The notes under the pieces: model-generated
Seen by the model: only the letters and a program-made list of their open reading frames with translations
Told to the model about the DNA's origin: nothing
Database searches by the model: none
Program-made: the position numbers and the translations under genes
NCBI RefSeq assembly: GCF_000966285.1
Contig: NZ_KQ031391.1
Coordinates: forward strand, 971,238 to 1,035,237
Source of the DNA: Pseudofrankia sp. DC12
GTDB lineage: Bacteria > Actinomycetota > Actinomycetes > Frankiales > Frankiaceae
DNA: 64,000 nt
Reading direction: 5' to 3'
Part shown: positions 17,901-25,861 of the stretch, one piece after another
Numbering within the stretch: the first letter of the stretch is position 1
Layout: each line of letters starts with the position of its first letter

Positions 17901-18474
17901 GCTCGTCCAGCACCTCGGGGCCGTCGCCGACCGCCCGCGGCTGCGGCGCGGCCGGATCGGCGCCGACCGCGGTCAGCAGGCGGGCCCGGTGGGTCCCAGC
18001 GTCCGGCGCCACGCTGGTGATCTCGTCGTCGGCCAGGATTCGCCAGTCGGCCGGGTGCGAAGCGAGATGGTCGGCCAACGCCAGGCTCGCGCCGAGGACG
18101 GCGATCAGGCGCCGGCGCGCCCCTGATCGGCCGGCGAGCACCTCACGCAGCGGTGCCGACGAGCGGCCGGGACTCGCGGGGCTGGCCGGACCCGCGGCGG
18201 CGTCCAGGGCCGCGATCAGCCGGTCCAGGCCGGTGAGTGCCCGGTCGGGGTCGGCGGCGTGGGCCAGCTCGGCGACGACGGGGTTGCCCGCGAGCGGCGA
18301 CCCGTCGGGCGGAAGGAAGCCGAGCCGGCGCAGCGCGGCGGCGACGCGATCGACATCGGTGAAGCCAAGCCGGGCGAGCTGCGCGGGTGCCGAGCTGCCG
18401 CGCGGATGGCCGGCGCGGCCCGACGCCGCGTCAGCGGGCGACACCGGGCGCGTACGCTCGATCCCTACCATCAT
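14974..18474 (-). CDS. glnE: Bifunctional glutamine synthetase adenylyltransferase/adenylyl-removase
   Basis: GlnE adenylylates and de-adenylylates GSI on its regulatory tyrosine in response to nitrogen status. At 1,166 residues it is longer than usual for actinobacteria (about 1,000). Two nucleotidyltransferase domains are present: the N-terminal removase with GKCGGRELNYVSDVDVLF near 253 and the C-terminal transferase with GRLGGGEMSYGSDADVVF near 880, each followed by a GLRPEGR segment. A low-complexity insert at about residues 795-870 contains two copies of a palindromic repeat that translate to LRVPRNA. The ATG start at 18472-18474 lies one base-step after a GlnR-type box and has no Shine-Dalgarno sequence. 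It follows glnA2 on the same strand. Confidence 0.96.
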   Translation of the reverse strand: MMVGIERTRPVSPADAASGRAGHPRGSSAPAQLARLGFTDVDRVAAALRRLGFLPPDGSPLAGNPVVAELAHAADPDRALTGLDRLIAALDAAAGPASPASPGRSSAPLREVLAGRSGARRRLIAVLGASLALADHLASHPADWRILADDEITSVAPDAGTHRARLLTAVGADPAAPQPRAVGDGPEVLDELRVAYRRALLVLAARDLTGTVSVDDATAELADLAAAALDAGLAVARAALAPTAPPVRLAVVAMGKCGGRELNYVSDVDVLFIAEPAAAGDVTGTGETAAPGTAAGTGGAPGAGEAGRVGEDAGEAALRTATRLAEGLMRACGATTSEGSLFQVDVGLRPEGRDGVLVRTFASHRAYYRRWARTWEFQALLKARPIAGDLELGAEFCAMVEPLVWSAASRPNFVTDIRAMRKRVEASVAGRGGERNIKLGPGGLRDVEFAVQLLQLVHGRTDKKLHVRATLDAIDGLARGGYVGRRDATSLAAAYRFLRAVEHRLQLRRLRRTHVLPRDAAELRWLGRSLGMLDADEFAAEHAHTASSVRQLHEKLFYQPLLEAVARLSEEEVRLTPGEAADRLAALGFAYPYRSLKHIEALTAGVSRTAVIQRHLLPTMLPAFADAADPDAGLLAYRQVSEALGQVPWYLRLLRDSAGAADRLARVLAASGYVAALMRAAPESVRLLRTEDDLRPVGRDDLARTLLAVARRNQNPADAVARARAIRRVELVRVACADLLGLLDVTAVGTALTAAAAATIEASLLVARRTVTGRVAAGRHPADRFADLDGLTALAGVAGAGGPEDLRVPRNAEADAERLVCDTENLRVPRNALPACGLPADAPPAASRSAGALSGGAPPAGAPSTWVSLAGGGLIDGEPARIAVIAMGRLGGGEMSYGSDADVVFVHAPAPGVDAAAAGAYATAVIEELVRLLAQPGSDPALRLDLGLRPEGRSGPVTRDLDGYGAYYRRWALGWEKQALLRARPLAGDPELAARFVELADEIRYPAELPAGAIAEVERLRDRMAIERVPRGVDRSLHVKFGPGGLMDVEWAVQILQLRHAHEIPDLRVTDTMRALRALVAAGLLAGTEAESLRAAWLSASRVRNAVMLARGAPGDQIPRTTPALDRVAGVLGYSLERVADLPADHRQTASRARHIVAEIFCREQP
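15978..16070. repeat. Two copies of an interspersed palindromic repeat inside glnE
   Basis: 16041-16056 and its flanks carry the perfect palindrome CGCGTTCCGCGGAACGCG followed by GAGATC; 15979-15996 carries the same with one change (CGCGTTCCGTGGAACGCG) followed by GAGATT. Both lie in the same orientation about 60 bases apart, in frame, each encoding LRVPRNA on the glnE strand. Related copies occur at 51770-51944. Confidence 0.85.
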
Positions 18475-18490
18475 GTTTCCATTATGTTAC
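18475..18490 (-). promoter_or_regulatory. GlnR-type box abutting the glnE start
   Basis: On the glnE strand GTAAC-6-GAAAC matches the GlnR a/b half-site consensus exactly, and CTGAC sits one further 11-base step upstream. The box ends directly before ATG 18474 and contains CATAAT, which could be the -10 of a leaderless promoter. A bound regulator would then cover the start site. Confidence 0.45.
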
Positions 18491-18520
18491 GACCCGGTCA
18501 GCCGGGACCAAGCTCGGCGA

Positions 18521-19888
18521 TCACAGCAGCGGGAGATACCGGTTGATCTCGAACTGGGTGACCTGGCGCCGGTAGCCATCCCACTCGGAACGCTTGTTGC
18601 GCAGGAAGAACTCGAACAGGTCGTCGCCGAGGGTGTCCCGGACGAGTGTCGAGGACTCCATCACGGCGGTCGCCTCGGCCAGCGAGCCGGGAAGGGGTCG
18701 GATCCCCCGCTCGCGGCGCTGCGCGTCGGTCAGCGTCCAGATGTCGTCGCCGGCCGGCGGCGGCAGCTCGTAGCCGCCCTGGATGCCGCGCAGGCCGGCC
18801 GCGAGCATGAGCGCGAAGGTCAGATAGGGGTTGCAGGCGCTGTCCGGCAGGCGGAACTCCACCCGGGCGGTGTTCGCCTTGCCCCGCTTGTACAGCGGCA
18901 CCCGGACCAGCCCCGAGCGGATGTTGTGTCCCCACAGCGCGTAGGCCGGGGCCTCCATCAGCTCGCCGGCCTCGCCGGCGGCGGCGTCACCGATCAGCCG
19001 CTTGTACGAGTTGACCCACTGGTTGGTGACGGCGGTGATCTCGGCGGCGTGCGCCAGCAGCCCGGCGATGAACGCCTTGGCGACCTTGGAAAGCAGGTAC
19101 TCGTCGGTCGGGTCGTAGAAGGCGTTCCGGTCGCCCTCGAACAGGCTCATGTGGGTGTGCATGCCGGAGCCGGCGTGCTCGGTGAACGGCTTCGGCATGA
19201 ACGTCGCGTAGATGCCCTGCCGCAGCGCCACCTCCTTCACCACCTGGCGCAGCGTCATGACGTTGTCGGCGATGGTCAGCGCGTCGGCGTAGCGCAGGTC
19301 GATCTCCTGCTGGCCGGGCGCGACCTCGTGGTGGCTGAACTCGACCGAGATGCCGAGCCGCTCCAGCATCCCGATGACCTGCTGGCGGAAGTCGTGGCTG
19401 ATGTCGTTCGGGGTGAGGTCGAAGTACCCCGAGTCGTCGACCGGCCCCGGCACCGGCTGGCCCCGCTTCGGCGGTTCCTTCAGCAGGAAGAACTCGATCT
19501 CGGGGTGGGTGTAGAAGGTGAACCCGGCCTCGGCGGCGGCGGCGAGCGCCCGGCGCAGCACCCACCGCGAGTCGGCCACCGCGGGCAGCCCGTCCGGGGT
19601 GACGACGTCGCAGAACATCCGGGCCGTCATGGCCTTCTCGCCCCGCCACGGCAACAGCTGGAAGGTGGACGGGTCGGGCCGGGCGAGCATGTCCGCCTCG
19701 TGCAGCCGGGCGAACCCCTCGATCGCCGAGCCGTCGAACCCGATCCCCTCCAGCAGCGCGCCCTCGACCTCCGCGGGCGCGATCTCCACGGACTTCAGCA
19801 CGCCCAGCACGTCGGTGAACCAGAGCCGGACAAAACGAATGTCCCGCTCCTCCAGCGTCCTGAGCACGAACTCCTGCTGCTTGTCCAT
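18521..19888 (-). CDS. glnA2: Glutamine synthetase-like protein GlnA2 (GSI-alpha type)
   Basis: A 455-residue GSI-family enzyme. GIGFDGSAIEGFARL, HPEIEFFLL, VEFSHHEVAPGQQEIDLRYA, HAGSGMHTHMSLF and NQWVNSYKRLIGDAAAGEAG mark the active site. The adenylylation tyrosine of GSI is absent: the equivalent stretch reads IWTLTDAQRRERGIRPLPG. In streptomycetes GlnA2 is a gamma-glutamylpolyamine synthetase rather than a glutamine producer, and the Mycobacterium homologue also sits beside glnE; the substrate here is inferred. Start ATG 19886-19888 has GGAGGG upstream. The gene ends 46 bases before glnE, so the two may be co-transcribed as well as driven separately by the box before glnE. Confidence 0.93.
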   Translation of the reverse strand: MDKQQEFVLRTLEERDIRFVRLWFTDVLGVLKSVEIAPAEVEGALLEGIGFDGSAIEGFARLHEADMLARPDPSTFQLLPWRGEKAMTARMFCDVVTPDGLPAVADSRWVLRRALAAAAEAGFTFYTHPEIEFFLLKEPPKRGQPVPGPVDDSGYFDLTPNDISHDFRQQVIGMLERLGISVEFSHHEVAPGQQEIDLRYADALTIADNVMTLRQVVKEVALRQGIYATFMPKPFTEHAGSGMHTHMSLFEGDRNAFYDPTDEYLLSKVAKAFIAGLLAHAAEITAVTNQWVNSYKRLIGDAAAGEAGELMEAPAYALWGHNIRSGLVRVPLYKRGKANTARVEFRLPDSACNPYLTFALMLAAGLRGIQGGYELPPPAGDDIWTLTDAQRRERGIRPLPGSLAEATAVMESSTLVRDTLGDDLFEFFLRNKRSEWDGYRRQVTQFEINRYLPLL

Positions 19889-20230
19889 GGTCCCTCCACG
19901 TCGAGGTGTGGACTCGACCTCAGGTTATGGCGTCGGGATCTCCATGCCACGTTCACGTCCGGCCGGTCGAGACGTGGACACCCGTCCTCGCCTGGACCGG
20001 CCCCGGCTCGGCGGCGGCCCCAGCGTGCGCGCCGTCCGTCCCGCCGGGTCCCCAGACACTAACGACTGGACGGCCCAGATGTGCGACTCGTTGCCAGGCC
20101 GCAACCAACCCGGAACCCGCCGTTAGCGAGCGACGCCCTTCCCGGCTGTTGTGCCCAGCCGGAGGTGAAGCCCGCCCTACCCGCGCAGAATGCGTATTTC
20201 CGCGACCAAGGCGGGCCTTAATCTGGGTCC
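19889..20230. other. Divergent promoter region glnA2/nadE
   Basis: No coding frame of its own is supported. It holds the upstream regions of glnA2 (left) and nadE (right). I found no GlnR-type box in phase here. The nadE -10 at 20219-20224 is listed separately. Confidence 0.5.
20219..20224 (+). promoter_or_regulatory. TAATCT -10 element of nadE (leaderless)
   Basis: TAATCT fits TANNNT and ends 6 bases before ATG 20231. No Shine-Dalgarno sequence precedes the start. Confidence 0.45.
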
Positions 20231-22024
20231 ATGCCCCAGCTGCGGATCGCGCTCGCCCAGGTGGACACGACCGTCGGCGACCTCGACGGCAACGCGGACC
20301 TGGTCAGCGGGTGGACGAAGCGGGCGCTGGCCGAGGGCGCGCACCTGGTCGCCTTCCCCGAGCTGACGCTGACCGGCTACCCGCCCGAGGACCTGGTGCT
20401 GCGGCGGTCCTACGTCACGGCGTCCCGCGTCGCGCTGCACCGGCTGGCCCGCCGGCTGGAGGACGAGGGGGCTGGCGAGATCGCCGTCCTCGTCGGTTAT
20501 CTGGACGCCTCGCCCACGCCCGTGCCGGCCGTCGGACGTCCCGCCGGCGAGCCCCAGAACGCCGCGGCCCTGCTCTGGCGCGGCGAGGTCGTCGCCCGCT
20601 ACGCCAAGCACCACCTGCCGAACTACGGCGTCTTCGACGAGTTCCGCTACTTCGTGCCGGGCCACGACTTCCCGGTGCTGCGGCTGCACGGCGTCGATAT
20701 CGGCCTGACCATCTGCGAGGACCTGTGGCAGGCCGGCGGGCCGGTCACGGTGGCCCGCGCCGCCGGCGTCGGCCTGCTCCTGTGCATCAACGGCTCGCCC
20801 TACGAGCAGGGCAAGTACCACGACCGCGACGAGCTGTGCGCCCGGCGCGCCGTCGAGGCCGGGGCGCCCATCGCCTATGTCAACCTGGTCGGCGGCCAGG
20901 ACGAGCTGATCTTCGACGGGGCCTCGCTCGTCGTGGACGCGGCCGGTCAGGTGATCGCCCGGGCCGACGTGTTCACCGAGACGCTGCTGACCGTCGACCT
21001 CGACCTGCCGGCCGGCTCGGCGGCGGGCCCTCCCGGGCTGGTCACCGGCCCGGTCGACGCGCTGGACGGCACGTCAATGACGGTCACCCACCGGGTGCTG
21101 GCGGGCGAGCCGGTCGACGCCTACCCGGCCCGCCCGCCGGCCATCGCGGCCCAGCCCGACCCGGCGGCCGAGCTCTATGAGGCACTCGTCGTCGGGACCC
21201 GCGACTACGTGCGCAAGAACGGCTTCCGCTCGGTGGTCCTGGGGCTGTCCGGGGGCATCGACTCGGCTCTCGTCGCGACGATCGCCGTCGACGCCCTCGG
21301 CGCCGAGGCGGTGCACACGGTCGCGATGCCGTCGGTGCACTCGTCGGAGGGCTCCGCCCTCGACGCCGCCGAGCTGGCCCGCCGGCAGGGCACCCGGCAC
21401 GAGGTGATCGCGATCCAGCCGACCGTCGACGCATTCCACGCCGCGCTGGCGGGCTCCGGGGGTCTGCACGGCCTCGCGGCGGAGAACCTGCAGGCACGGG
21501 CGCGCGGCACGCTGCTGATGGCGCTGTCGAACGAGCACGGCCATCTGGTGCTCACGACCGGCAACAAGAGCGAGCTGGCCACCGGTTTCTCCACCCTGTA
21601 CGGCGACTCGGCCGGCGGCTACGCCCCGATCAAGGACGTCTCGAAGACGAACGTCTGGGCACTGTCACGCTGGCGCAACGCCGAGGCCGAGCGCCGCGGC
21701 GCGACGCCGCCGATCCCGGAGGCCGTCATCACCAAGCCGCCGTCGGCGGAGCTCGCGCCCGGTCAGCTCGACTCCGACCGGCTGCCCGACTACGGCATCC
21801 TCGACCCGGTTCTCGACGACTACGTCAGCCACGACATGGGCCGCGCCGAGCTCGTCGGCGCCGGGCACGACCCGGCCGTCGTCGACCGGGTCATCCGGCT
21901 GGTCGACCTCGCCGAGTACAAGCGCCGCCAGAACCCGCCCGGCCCGAAGGTCACCTCCAAGGCCTTCGGCCGCGACCGCCGGCTGCCCATCACGTCGCGC
22001 TGGCGCGAGAAGCCGACGAGCTGA
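20231..22024 (+). CDS. nadE: Glutamine-dependent NAD+ synthase
   Basis: Amidates deamido-NAD to NAD with glutamine as nitrogen donor. The 597 residues comprise an N-terminal nitrilase-type glutaminase domain (Glu in FPELTLTGYPPEDL, Lys in RYAKHHLPNYGVFDE, nucleophilic Cys in GLTICEDLW) and a C-terminal ATP-pyrophosphatase synthetase domain with LGLSGGIDSALVA near residue 340 and TTGNKSELATGFSTLYGD. Both active sites are intact. Start ATG 20231 has no ribosome-binding site but a TAATCT element 6 bases ahead. The stop TGA at 22022-22024 lies in the first unit of an octamer array shared with the convergent trpG-like gene. Confidence 0.97.
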   Translation: MPQLRIALAQVDTTVGDLDGNADLVSGWTKRALAEGAHLVAFPELTLTGYPPEDLVLRRSYVTASRVALHRLARRLEDEGAGEIAVLVGYLDASPTPVPAVGRPAGEPQNAAALLWRGEVVARYAKHHLPNYGVFDEFRYFVPGHDFPVLRLHGVDIGLTICEDLWQAGGPVTVARAAGVGLLLCINGSPYEQGKYHDRDELCARRAVEAGAPIAYVNLVGGQDELIFDGASLVVDAAGQVIARADVFTETLLTVDLDLPAGSAAGPPGLVTGPVDALDGTSMTVTHRVLAGEPVDAYPARPPAIAAQPDPAAELYEALVVGTRDYVRKNGFRSVVLGLSGGIDSALVATIAVDALGAEAVHTVAMPSVHSSEGSALDAAELARRQGTRHEVIAIQPTVDAFHAALAGSGGLHGLAAENLQARARGTLLMALSNEHGHLVLTTGNKSELATGFSTLYGDSAGGYAPIKDVSKTNVWALSRWRNAEAERRGATPPIPEAVITKPPSAELAPGQLDSDRLPDYGILDPVLDDYVSHDMGRAELVGAGHDPAVVDRVIRLVDLAEYKRRQNPPGPKVTSKAFGRDRRLPITSRWREKPTS

Positions 22025-22062
22025 CGAGCTGACGAGCTGACGAGCTGACGAGCTGACGAGCT
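22015..22062. repeat. Octamer tandem array GACGAGCT x 6
   Basis: Six perfect copies of GACGAGCT. The first holds the end of the last sense codons of nadE, whose TGA spans 22022-22024; the last borders the TAG of the convergent amidotransferase gene (22061-22063). The array therefore fills exactly the space between two convergent stop codons. Confidence 0.9.
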
Positions 22063-22636
22063 ACAGCACGTAGCTGGCCATGAACGAGCGCAGCATGCCG
22101 AGGCCCAGCTCGGTCATGATGCTCTCGGGGTGGAACTGCACGGACTCGATCGGCAGGCTCCGGTGCCGCAGGCCCATGATGTAGCCGTCGTCCTCGCTGC
22201 GGGCGGTCACCTCGAGGACGTCCGGGACGGACGGTTCCTCCACGACCAGCGAGTGGTACCGGGTCGCCCGGAAGGGCTCGCTGTAGCAGCTCAGGACGCC
22301 GCGGCCGTCATGCACGATGCGGCTCGTCTTGCCGTGCATCAGATGCCGGGCTGGGGAGACCGCTGCGCCGTAGGCCAGGCCGATGGCCTGGTGGCCCAGG
22401 CAGATTCCGAGGATGGGCAGCTCGCCCTCGAACTCCCGCACCAGCTCGACATGACCGGAGTCCCTCGGATGGCCTGGGCCGGGGCCGAGCAGGAGGAACC
22501 GCGGCTCGACCGCGCGGATGGCCGCGGGAGTCGCCTTGCGGGACCGGATGACGACGGGGTTCGCCCCCAGCTCCATCAGGTACTGGTAGATGATGTGGCT
22601 GAAGCTGTCGTAGGCGTCTACGATCACCGGCCTCAC
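22061..22636 (-). CDS. trpG: Anthranilate synthase component II-like glutamine amidotransferase
   Basis: Class I glutamine amidotransferase subunit of 191 residues that releases ammonia from glutamine for its partner synthase. Seen motifs: VDAYDSFSHIIYQYL start, LLLGPGPGHP, nucleophile GICLGHQAIGLAYG, and the His/Glu pair in SVQFHPESI. GTG 22634-22636 overlaps the stop of the component I gene (GTGA), which fixes the start and couples translation. Because component I carries the anthranilate-type PIAGT motif, I call it TrpG rather than PabA; a dedicated secondary-metabolism role is possible given the neighbours. Confidence 0.85.
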   Translation of the reverse strand: MRPVIVDAYDSFSHIIYQYLMELGANPVVIRSRKATPAAIRAVEPRFLLLGPGPGHPRDSGHVELVREFEGELPILGICLGHQAIGLAYGAAVSPARHLMHGKTSRIVHDGRGVLSCYSEPFRATRYHSLVVEEPSVPDVLEVTARSEDDGYIMGLRHRSLPIESVQFHPESIMTELGLGMLRSFMASYVL

Positions 22637-24129
22637 AGGAGCTCCCCACCGGTCAAAGCCCAGTAGCCGGCGCTCATCTTGGCGAGCGTCTCGCGCCATT
22701 CGGCGTCCGGCTTCGAGTCGGCGACGACCCCGGCCGAGGCGCGGACTCGCCAGACGCCCGGCGCGGTCCGGAACAGGGTCCTGATCGCGAGCCCGAGGTT
22801 GGCGTAGCCGCCGAACCCGATGAGCCCGAAGGCCCCCGCATAGATGCCCCTGCGGCGGGTCTCGATCTCCTCGATGATCTCCATGGCGCGGATCTTCGGC
22901 GCCCCCGTCATCGTTCCCGCCGGGAACGTCGCGCGGATCACGTCGTAGACGTCGACGTCGCCGGTCAGCTGGGCGCGGACCTCCGACACGAGGTGAAAGA
23001 CATGGGAGAAGTTCTCCACAACCATCATGTCGTTCACTTCCACCGTCGCCGGCCGGGCCACCCGGCCCAGGTCGTTGCGGCAGAGGTCGACCAGCATGAC
23101 GTGCTCGGCGCATTCCTTCTCGTCGGTGCGTAGCTGGGCGATGCGCCGGGCGTCGACGTCCGGGTCGCCGCTGCGCGCGGCGGTGCCCGCGATCGGCCGC
23201 ATCACGCCGCGGTCGCCCTCGACCCGGACGAACAGCTCGGGGCTGGCCCCGACCAGCGCACACGTCGAGAGCGGCAGCAGGCCCATGTACGGCGACGGGT
23301 TGCGGGCCCGCAGCCGCAGGTAGACGTCGAGGTCGTCGGCGTCCGTCCGCACCGTGATCTCGTGGCCGATCTGGACCTGGTAGATGTCGCCGACGGCGAT
23401 GTGCTCCAGGCACCGGGCGACGTTGGCCTGGTAGCTGGCTTCGTCGATGTCGTCCTGCACGCGCTGCGGCGCCGGGACGGCCGGGATCCCGGGCTGGCTG
23501 AACGCGGGCGCCGCGAGCGCGTCGAGCACGCGGGACAGGTCGACGTCCGGCCAGGCCTCGCTGCTCACGACGAGAACGGTCGAGGCCGCCGCGGCGAGGT
23601 CGAAGACCACCGTCCCGTTGTAGAGCCGCAGCACGACGTCGGCCGGCGCGTCCGAGCCGGCCGGGATCAGTCTCGGCAGCTCCTCCACATACCAGACCGA
23701 GGCGTAGCCGAAGACGGCCACGAACCCGTAGTCCCACTCGGTGGCCGACTGCTCGGCGAGGGCGAACAGGTCCCGCAGCTCGCGCGCGGCGGCCCACAGG
23801 CCGTCGGGCTCGACGAGCCGCAGGTCCTCCCCGTCCATCACGGCGATGGCGGAGCTGAGCAGCGCCGCACGCGCGGCCGCGACAAGCCGGTCATTCCCGG
23901 ACAGGCTGACGGCATCGCCGCGGGCGCTCAGCTCGAAAAGCGGGCCGAATCCGAGGACCGCCGACCGGCGGTCGCTGGAAGGGCCGGCCAGCGACTCCAG
24001 AAGAAATACGTCGCCCGCGCCGAGCCACTCACGCAGGCTAAGGAAGACCCGCAGTGGGTCCCCTCCCTGAACGGTGCGTCTGAGGAGGGTCACGGCCGGC
24101 GCCGCCGCGGCCCGATCGCTGCGTTGCAC
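22633..24129 (-). CDS. trpE: Anthranilate synthase component I-like chorismate-utilising enzyme
   Basis: A 498-residue chorismate-binding enzyme. The N-terminal part has VFLLESLAGPSSDRRSAVLG, the LLES tryptophan-binding motif of feedback-inhibited TrpE. The catalytic half has RPIAGTAARSG, where Ala fits anthranilate synthase (aminodeoxychorismate synthase usually has Lys: PIKGT), then HVMLVDLCRNDLGRVA and TFPAGTMTGAPKIRAMEIIE. GTG 24127-24129 is chosen because AAAGGAG lies 6 bases upstream; the frame before it is the neighbour's shadow. It follows the VOC gene by 32 bases and overlaps component II. No other trp genes are nearby, so this may be a second, dedicated copy. Confidence 0.85.
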   Translation of the reverse strand: MQRSDRAAAAPAVTLLRRTVQGGDPLRVFLSLREWLGAGDVFLLESLAGPSSDRRSAVLGFGPLFELSARGDAVSLSGNDRLVAAARAALLSSAIAVMDGEDLRLVEPDGLWAAARELRDLFALAEQSATEWDYGFVAVFGYASVWYVEELPRLIPAGSDAPADVVLRLYNGTVVFDLAAAASTVLVVSSEAWPDVDLSRVLDALAAPAFSQPGIPAVPAPQRVQDDIDEASYQANVARCLEHIAVGDIYQVQIGHEITVRTDADDLDVYLRLRARNPSPYMGLLPLSTCALVGASPELFVRVEGDRGVMRPIAGTAARSGDPDVDARRIAQLRTDEKECAEHVMLVDLCRNDLGRVARPATVEVNDMMVVENFSHVFHLVSEVRAQLTGDVDVYDVIRATFPAGTMTGAPKIRAMEIIEEIETRRRGIYAGAFGLIGFGGYANLGLAIRTLFRTAPGVWRVRASAGVVADSKPDAEWRETLAKMSAGYWALTGGELL

Positions 24130-24161
24130 GACAGCTCCTTTGCTTAGAGGCAGTAGGCGTC

Positions 24162-24854
24162 CTACGGCGTGGCCAGCAGGCCGGTTACCGGGTCTCGGTC
24201 CGTGATGCAGTACGACAGGCCGACCGGGTCGCGCAGCGCCGTCCATCGGCCCAGGCGCGCGACGACGGTCGCGCCGAGCTCGACATGGCGGCGGGTCTCG
24301 GCGGCCCGGTCCGTGGCCGCGAGGTCGAGGTGGGCGCGGACCGAGCCTGTCGGTTCGTCGAGGCGCTGCAGCAGCAGCCGCAACGGGATGCCGGCTGGAC
24401 GGTCCAGGTAGCGGAACTCCGGGCGGCTGCCGGCACGCAGCTCCCAGCCGGTCAGCTCGGCCCAGAACGCGCGTTCCTCGTCGTACCGGTCCGCCGGGAT
24501 GTCGAGGCAGACCTGGTCGACCAGCGACGCGTGCCCGCCGGGCCACCCCACCGGCCCCGGCCGGACCGACTCGCCGTCGCGGACCTCGCAGAACACGAAG
24601 CCGCCCGGCGACGTCCGCGCCTGGAACTCCGCGTCGGCGCGGTGCACGTCGAGGTGCACCCTGGCGGGGCCATCACCCAGCCGCTGCACCCGCAGGAACG
24701 CGTCCCCGTCCGCGGGAAGCAGCGTCGCGAACTCGCCGCCGTCCCCGCGCACCGCTGACAGCGTCGTCGCCGTCACCGCCCGCCAGAACGCGACGCCGCG
24801 CTCGAAGTCCGCGGCGGGAAAGTCGAGGAAGGCCGTCAGCCATCCGGGCGTCAC
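24162..24854 (-). CDS. VOC/glyoxalase-fold protein with two domains
   Basis: A 230-residue protein with two vicinal-oxygen-chelate (glyoxalase-like) modules: GWLTAFLDFPAADFERGVAF opens the first (residues 4-23) and VDQVCLDIPADRYDEERAFW the second. The metal-ligand pattern of true glyoxalases is not clear, so it may bind small molecules without catalysing isomerisation. GTG 24852-24854 overlaps the stop of the GNAT gene upstream (GTGA), and the anthranilate synthase genes follow directly, so all four genes form one operon. The substrate is unknown. Stop is TAG. Confidence 0.75.
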   Translation of the reverse strand: MTPGWLTAFLDFPAADFERGVAFWRAVTATTLSAVRGDGGEFATLLPADGDAFLRVQRLGDGPARVHLDVHRADAEFQARTSPGGFVFCEVRDGESVRPGPVGWPGGHASLVDQVCLDIPADRYDEERAFWAELTGWELRAGSRPEFRYLDRPAGIPLRLLLQRLDEPTGSVRAHLDLAATDRAAETRRHVELGATVVARLGRWTALRDPVGLSYCITDRDPVTGLLATP

Positions 24855-25693
24855 AGCAACGCGCCGTTGTGCAGGTAGGGCACGGGCGGCGTGAGACCGC
24901 GCAGCGCGAGGTAGCCCTCGGCCGCCGGGGCGAGCCGAACGGCGAGGCCGACGTCGATCGCCCATTCGTTGGCCGCGGTGACGTGCGCGATCTCGTAGTC
25001 GGCGTCCGGCGCAGCCGTCGCGACGGCTTCCCAGAGAAGCGCGGCCGCGGTGGCCTCGTCAGTCGCGCACAGGAGCACCGCTTCGCCGGCATCGCTGAGA
25101 TAGGTGTAGCCGGTGCCGGCGGGGCGGTCGAGCACGATCAGCCGGCACTGGGACGCCAGAACCGCGTGGTCCGGGCCGTGGGTGGCACCGCGCCGGCGCC
25201 GGTCGAGATCATCGAGCAGGTCACGATCGGCGCCGGTGCCCTCGCGCACAGGCGGCAGGCCGGCGGGCAGGGCGGTGCGGTCGACCCGTCCGGTCAAAGA
25301 CAGCTGCGGGTGCAGGGAGAACCCGGCCGCACGGTAGCGCCGGAAGGCCCTGGCGTCGGCCGACGCCGAGATCATCCCTCGCTCGCAGCCGGCACCGTGG
25401 GCGAGCGCGGCGTCCAGCAGCCGGCGGCCCAGGCCCGCCCCCTGCAGGTCGCCGCGGACGACGAAGGTGGCGAGCAGCCAGTTCGACTCCCGGCGGAACG
25501 ACACCGCGAAGCCGGCCAGCCCGGCATCGTCGTCGGCCGCCCAGCAACCGCCCGGATCGGTGGCGAGGAGATGCGCGGTCCGGATGCGCCACTGCCGCTG
25601 ATGCGCCGGCGAACGCGCCTTGCCGAACTCGATCGCCGACAGCGCCTCAGCCGCGCCGAGGTCGTCAGGCCCCATCGGACGAACCGTCAGCAT
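24851..25693 (-). CDS. GNAT-family N-acetyltransferase (tandem domains)
   Basis: A 280-residue acetyltransferase with the acetyl-CoA loop FVVRGDLQGAGLGRRLLDAA near residues 70-90 preceded by AGFAVSFRRESNWLLATF. A second, degenerate GNAT-like half follows (VLLCATDEATAAALLWEAVA onwards). The start ATG 25691-25693 was preferred over the longer frame because TAGGAA lies 8 bases ahead. It is the first gene of the four-gene operon with the VOC protein and the anthranilate synthase pair, so an acylated amine or anthranilate-derived product is possible, but the substrate cannot be read from the sequence. Confidence 0.75.
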   Translation of the reverse strand: MLTVRPMGPDDLGAAEALSAIEFGKARSPAHQRQWRIRTAHLLATDPGGCWAADDDAGLAGFAVSFRRESNWLLATFVVRGDLQGAGLGRRLLDAALAHGAGCERGMISASADARAFRRYRAAGFSLHPQLSLTGRVDRTALPAGLPPVREGTGADRDLLDDLDRRRRGATHGPDHAVLASQCRLIVLDRPAGTGYTYLSDAGEAVLLCATDEATAAALLWEAVATAAPDADYEIAHVTAANEWAIDVGLAVRLAPAAEGYLALRGLTPPVPYLHNGALL

Positions 25694-25861
25694 GACGGCG
25701 TTCCTACCACTGCCGGCCGCGGACAGTCGCCACATTTTCGGCGGCGGGCCTGGCCGAGAGGACGTACCAGGGGGGCCGCCGCGTCAGCTCATGCCCCGTG
25801 GTCGGATGAGCGCACAGATCCGCAGCCATCTGGCATGACAGGCTGAGGCCTAGGCCACCAA

